Of a stretch of DNA of 7,219 nucleotides, positions 5,926 to 7,219 are shown in pieces (positions within the stretch are counted from its first letter, which is position 1; every line of letters starts with the position of its first letter). Under the pieces are notes generated by a model. The model had not been told where the DNA came from. It saw only the letters and a program-made list of their open reading frames with translations, and did not search any database. Made by a program: the position numbers and the translations under genes. The stretch comes from Gp7-AA10 sp035636095 (lineage in GTDB: Bacteria; Acidobacteriota; Thermoanaerobaculia; Gp7-AA8). The DNA lies in contig DASPZU010000010.1 in assembly GCA_035636095.1 (NCBI GenBank), positions 1 to 7,219 of the forward strand, given 5' to 3'.

Positions 5926-7219
5926 ATGTACTTCAAGCAGTTCTACCTGGGCTGCCTTGCGCACGCGTCCTACCTGATCGGTGACGGCGGCGAAGCGGCG
6001 GTCGTGGATCCGCAGCGCGACGTCGACCAATACATCGACGAAGCGGCGCGGGAAGGTCTTCGCATCCGATACGTGATCGAGACCCACCTGCATGCCGACT
6101 TTGTGAGCGGACACCGCGAGCTGGCGGCTCGAACCGGCGCGCAGATCGTGATCGGAGCCGAAGCACGTGCCGCATTTCCACACGTCCCCGTGCGCGACGG
6201 CGATGTCGTGCGGCTAGGATCGACAGACCTAAAAGCGCTGGAAACGCCGGGGCACACGCCGGAAAGCATGTGCTGGCTGGTCATCGCTGATGGCAAGCCG
6301 GACAAGGTCCTCACCGGCGACACGCTTTTCATCGGCGACATCGGCCGGCCCGATCTGGCCGGCGGGCGCGGATACACGCCCGAGATGATGGCGTCGATGA
6401 TGTACGACTCGTTGCACAAAAAGCTGCTGGTGCTTCCCGATGACGTTGAAGTCTGGCCGGCGCACGGTGCCGGCTCGTCATGCGGCCGCAACATCTCGAG
6501 CGAGACATCGTCGACGATCGGAAAACAGCGACAGACCAATTACGCGCTGCGGCCGATGCCGCGCGAGCAGTTCATGAAGATGATGACCAGCGACATGCCG
6601 GCCGCGCCTGCGTATTTTTCACGCGACGCCGAGATCAATCGCCACGGCGCGCGCTCGCTCTCGGAAGTGACGGCCGCCCCCCTCCCTGCCGACAGCGTGC
6701 GCGAAGAAATCAACCGCGGCGCGGTGGTCCTCGATGTCCGCGACCCGGCCACGTTCGGCGCGGAACACATCGCAGGCGCGATCAACATCGGGCTGGGAGG
6801 GCAATTCGCATCGTGGTGCGGAACGCTGCTGCCCGCCGAGGCGCCGATCGTGGTTTCGGCCGAGGGCGTCGCGCGCGCGAACGAGGCCGTGATGCGCCTG
6901 GCGCGGGTCGGCATCGAAAGCACAGTTGGATTTGTGACATCGCCGGAAGGACTCGATCGCGCGGCGCTGCGCCAGATCAAGCCGGCCGAGCTGCACGACC
7001 AGCGCTATCGCGTCCTTGATGTCCGCCGCCGGCCCGAATATGCGATGGGACATGTTCCGGGAGCGCAGCACATTCCGCTCGACGAGCTGCCACATCGGAT
7101 CGATGAGGTGAAACGCAACGGACCTCTGGCGGTCATCTGCGCCAGCGGCTACCGATCGTCGATCGCATCCAGCCTCCTCATGCGCGAAGGACACGCGAAG
7201 GTGATGAACGTGACGGGCG
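5926..7219 (+). CDS. Persulfide dioxygenase fused to two rhodanese domains (CstB-like), 3' end outside window
   Basis: The 431 visible codons, with no stop, encode a cytosolic sulfur enzyme. Residues 1-250 are an ETHE1-type metallo-beta-lactamase fold: T53-H-L-H-A-D58, T-P-G-H110, G-D132-T-L-F, G-R-P-D143 and A-H180-G-A-G. By analogy with ETHE1, H54, H110 and D132 bind one ferrous iron; F59 replaces the usual second-metal histidine. Such enzymes oxidise glutathione, CoA or similar persulfides to sulfite. Cys186 follows the A-H-G loop and may be functional. The first rhodanese domain (about 255-345) has L-D-V-R-D but reads V-V-S-A-E-G at its active-site loop, so it lacks the cysteine. The second (about 350 to the end) has I-C405-A-S-G-Y-R-S, an intact sulfurtransferase loop. 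In CstB this layout turns persulfide plus sulfite into thiosulfate. The last visible residues N-V-T-G lead into the usual G-G-x-x-x-W end, so only some 15-40 residues are missing. No clear ribosome binding site precedes the ATG. Confidence 0.9.
   Translation, partial: MYFKQFYLGCLAHASYLIGDGGEAAVVDPQRDVDQYIDEAAREGLRIRYVIETHLHADFVSGHRELAARTGAQIVIGAEARAAFPHVPVRDGDVVRLGSTDLKALETPGHTPESMCWLVIADGKPDKVLTGDTLFIGDIGRPDLAGGRGYTPEMMASMMYDSLHKKLLVLPDDVEVWPAHGAGSSCGRNISSETSSTIGKQRQTNYALRPMPREQFMKMMTSDMPAAPAYFSRDAEINRHGARSLSEVTAAPLPADSVREEINRGAVVLDVRDPATFGAEHIAGAINIGLGGQFASWCGTLLPAEAPIVVSAEGVARANEAVMRLARVGIESTVGFVTSPEGLDRAALRQIKPAELHDQRYRVLDVRRRPEYAMGHVPGAQHIPLDELPHRIDEVKRNGPLAVICASGYRSSIASSLLMREGHAKVMNVTG

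Noticed and set aside
5970..6539. Minus-strand frames of 189 codons and smaller ones opposite the dioxygenase gene
   Set aside because: The plus-strand frame here contains complete dioxygenase metal motifs, so these antisense frames are shadows.
6480..7019. Plus-strand 179-codon frame within the dioxygenase-rhodanese gene
   Set aside because: It is out of frame with the rhodanese-coding sequence and yields an Arg/Gly-rich product without motifs.

Overview
The window is GC-rich and densely coding. The most informative genes are two long exported proteins that resemble the 'VWFA-related' proteins that are especially abundant in Acidobacteriota. With the codon usage and the A-F-G/Q style signal-peptide ends, this suggests an acidobacterial (soil-type) chromosome. 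That assignment is inference; there is no rRNA or other marker here. I see no tRNA, rRNA, CRISPR array, transposon or prophage gene.

Layout, left to right. A DUF1801-like gene on the + strand (open at the left edge, ends 326) converges across a 226-bp gap on a minus-strand gene for an exported DUF4198-like protein (1245-553). Upstream of that on the minus strand is a tight three-gene operon, read right to left: exported VWA-like protein A (5831-3771), exported VWA-like protein B (3774-1792) and a four-helix DoxX-family membrane protein (1795-1364). A stop/start overlap of ATGA joins A to B, and one of GTGA joins B to DoxX, so the three are almost certainly co-translated. A and B are diverged tandem paralogues, similar along their whole length.

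A 94-bp divergent gap (5832-5925) separates this operon from a plus-strand gene running off the right edge (5926 to beyond 7219). It encodes a three-domain sulfur enzyme: an ETHE1-type persulfide dioxygenase, a rhodanese domain without its catalytic cysteine, and a second rhodanese with an intact CxSGxRS-type loop. This is the architecture of CstB-like enzymes, which oxidise low-molecular-weight persulfides and produce thiosulfate. Because it has no stop inside the window it is easily missed by start-to-stop ORF calling.

How the genes might work together: the dioxygenase-rhodanese is a cytosolic sulfide/persulfide detoxification enzyme, and DoxX proteins elsewhere have been tied to thiosulfate oxidation and to a rhodanese-containing membrane oxidoreductase complex. 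A shared sulfur or redox role across the divergent promoter is possible but unproven. The firmest unusual unit is the translationally coupled VWA-VWA-DoxX operon, whose function I cannot name.
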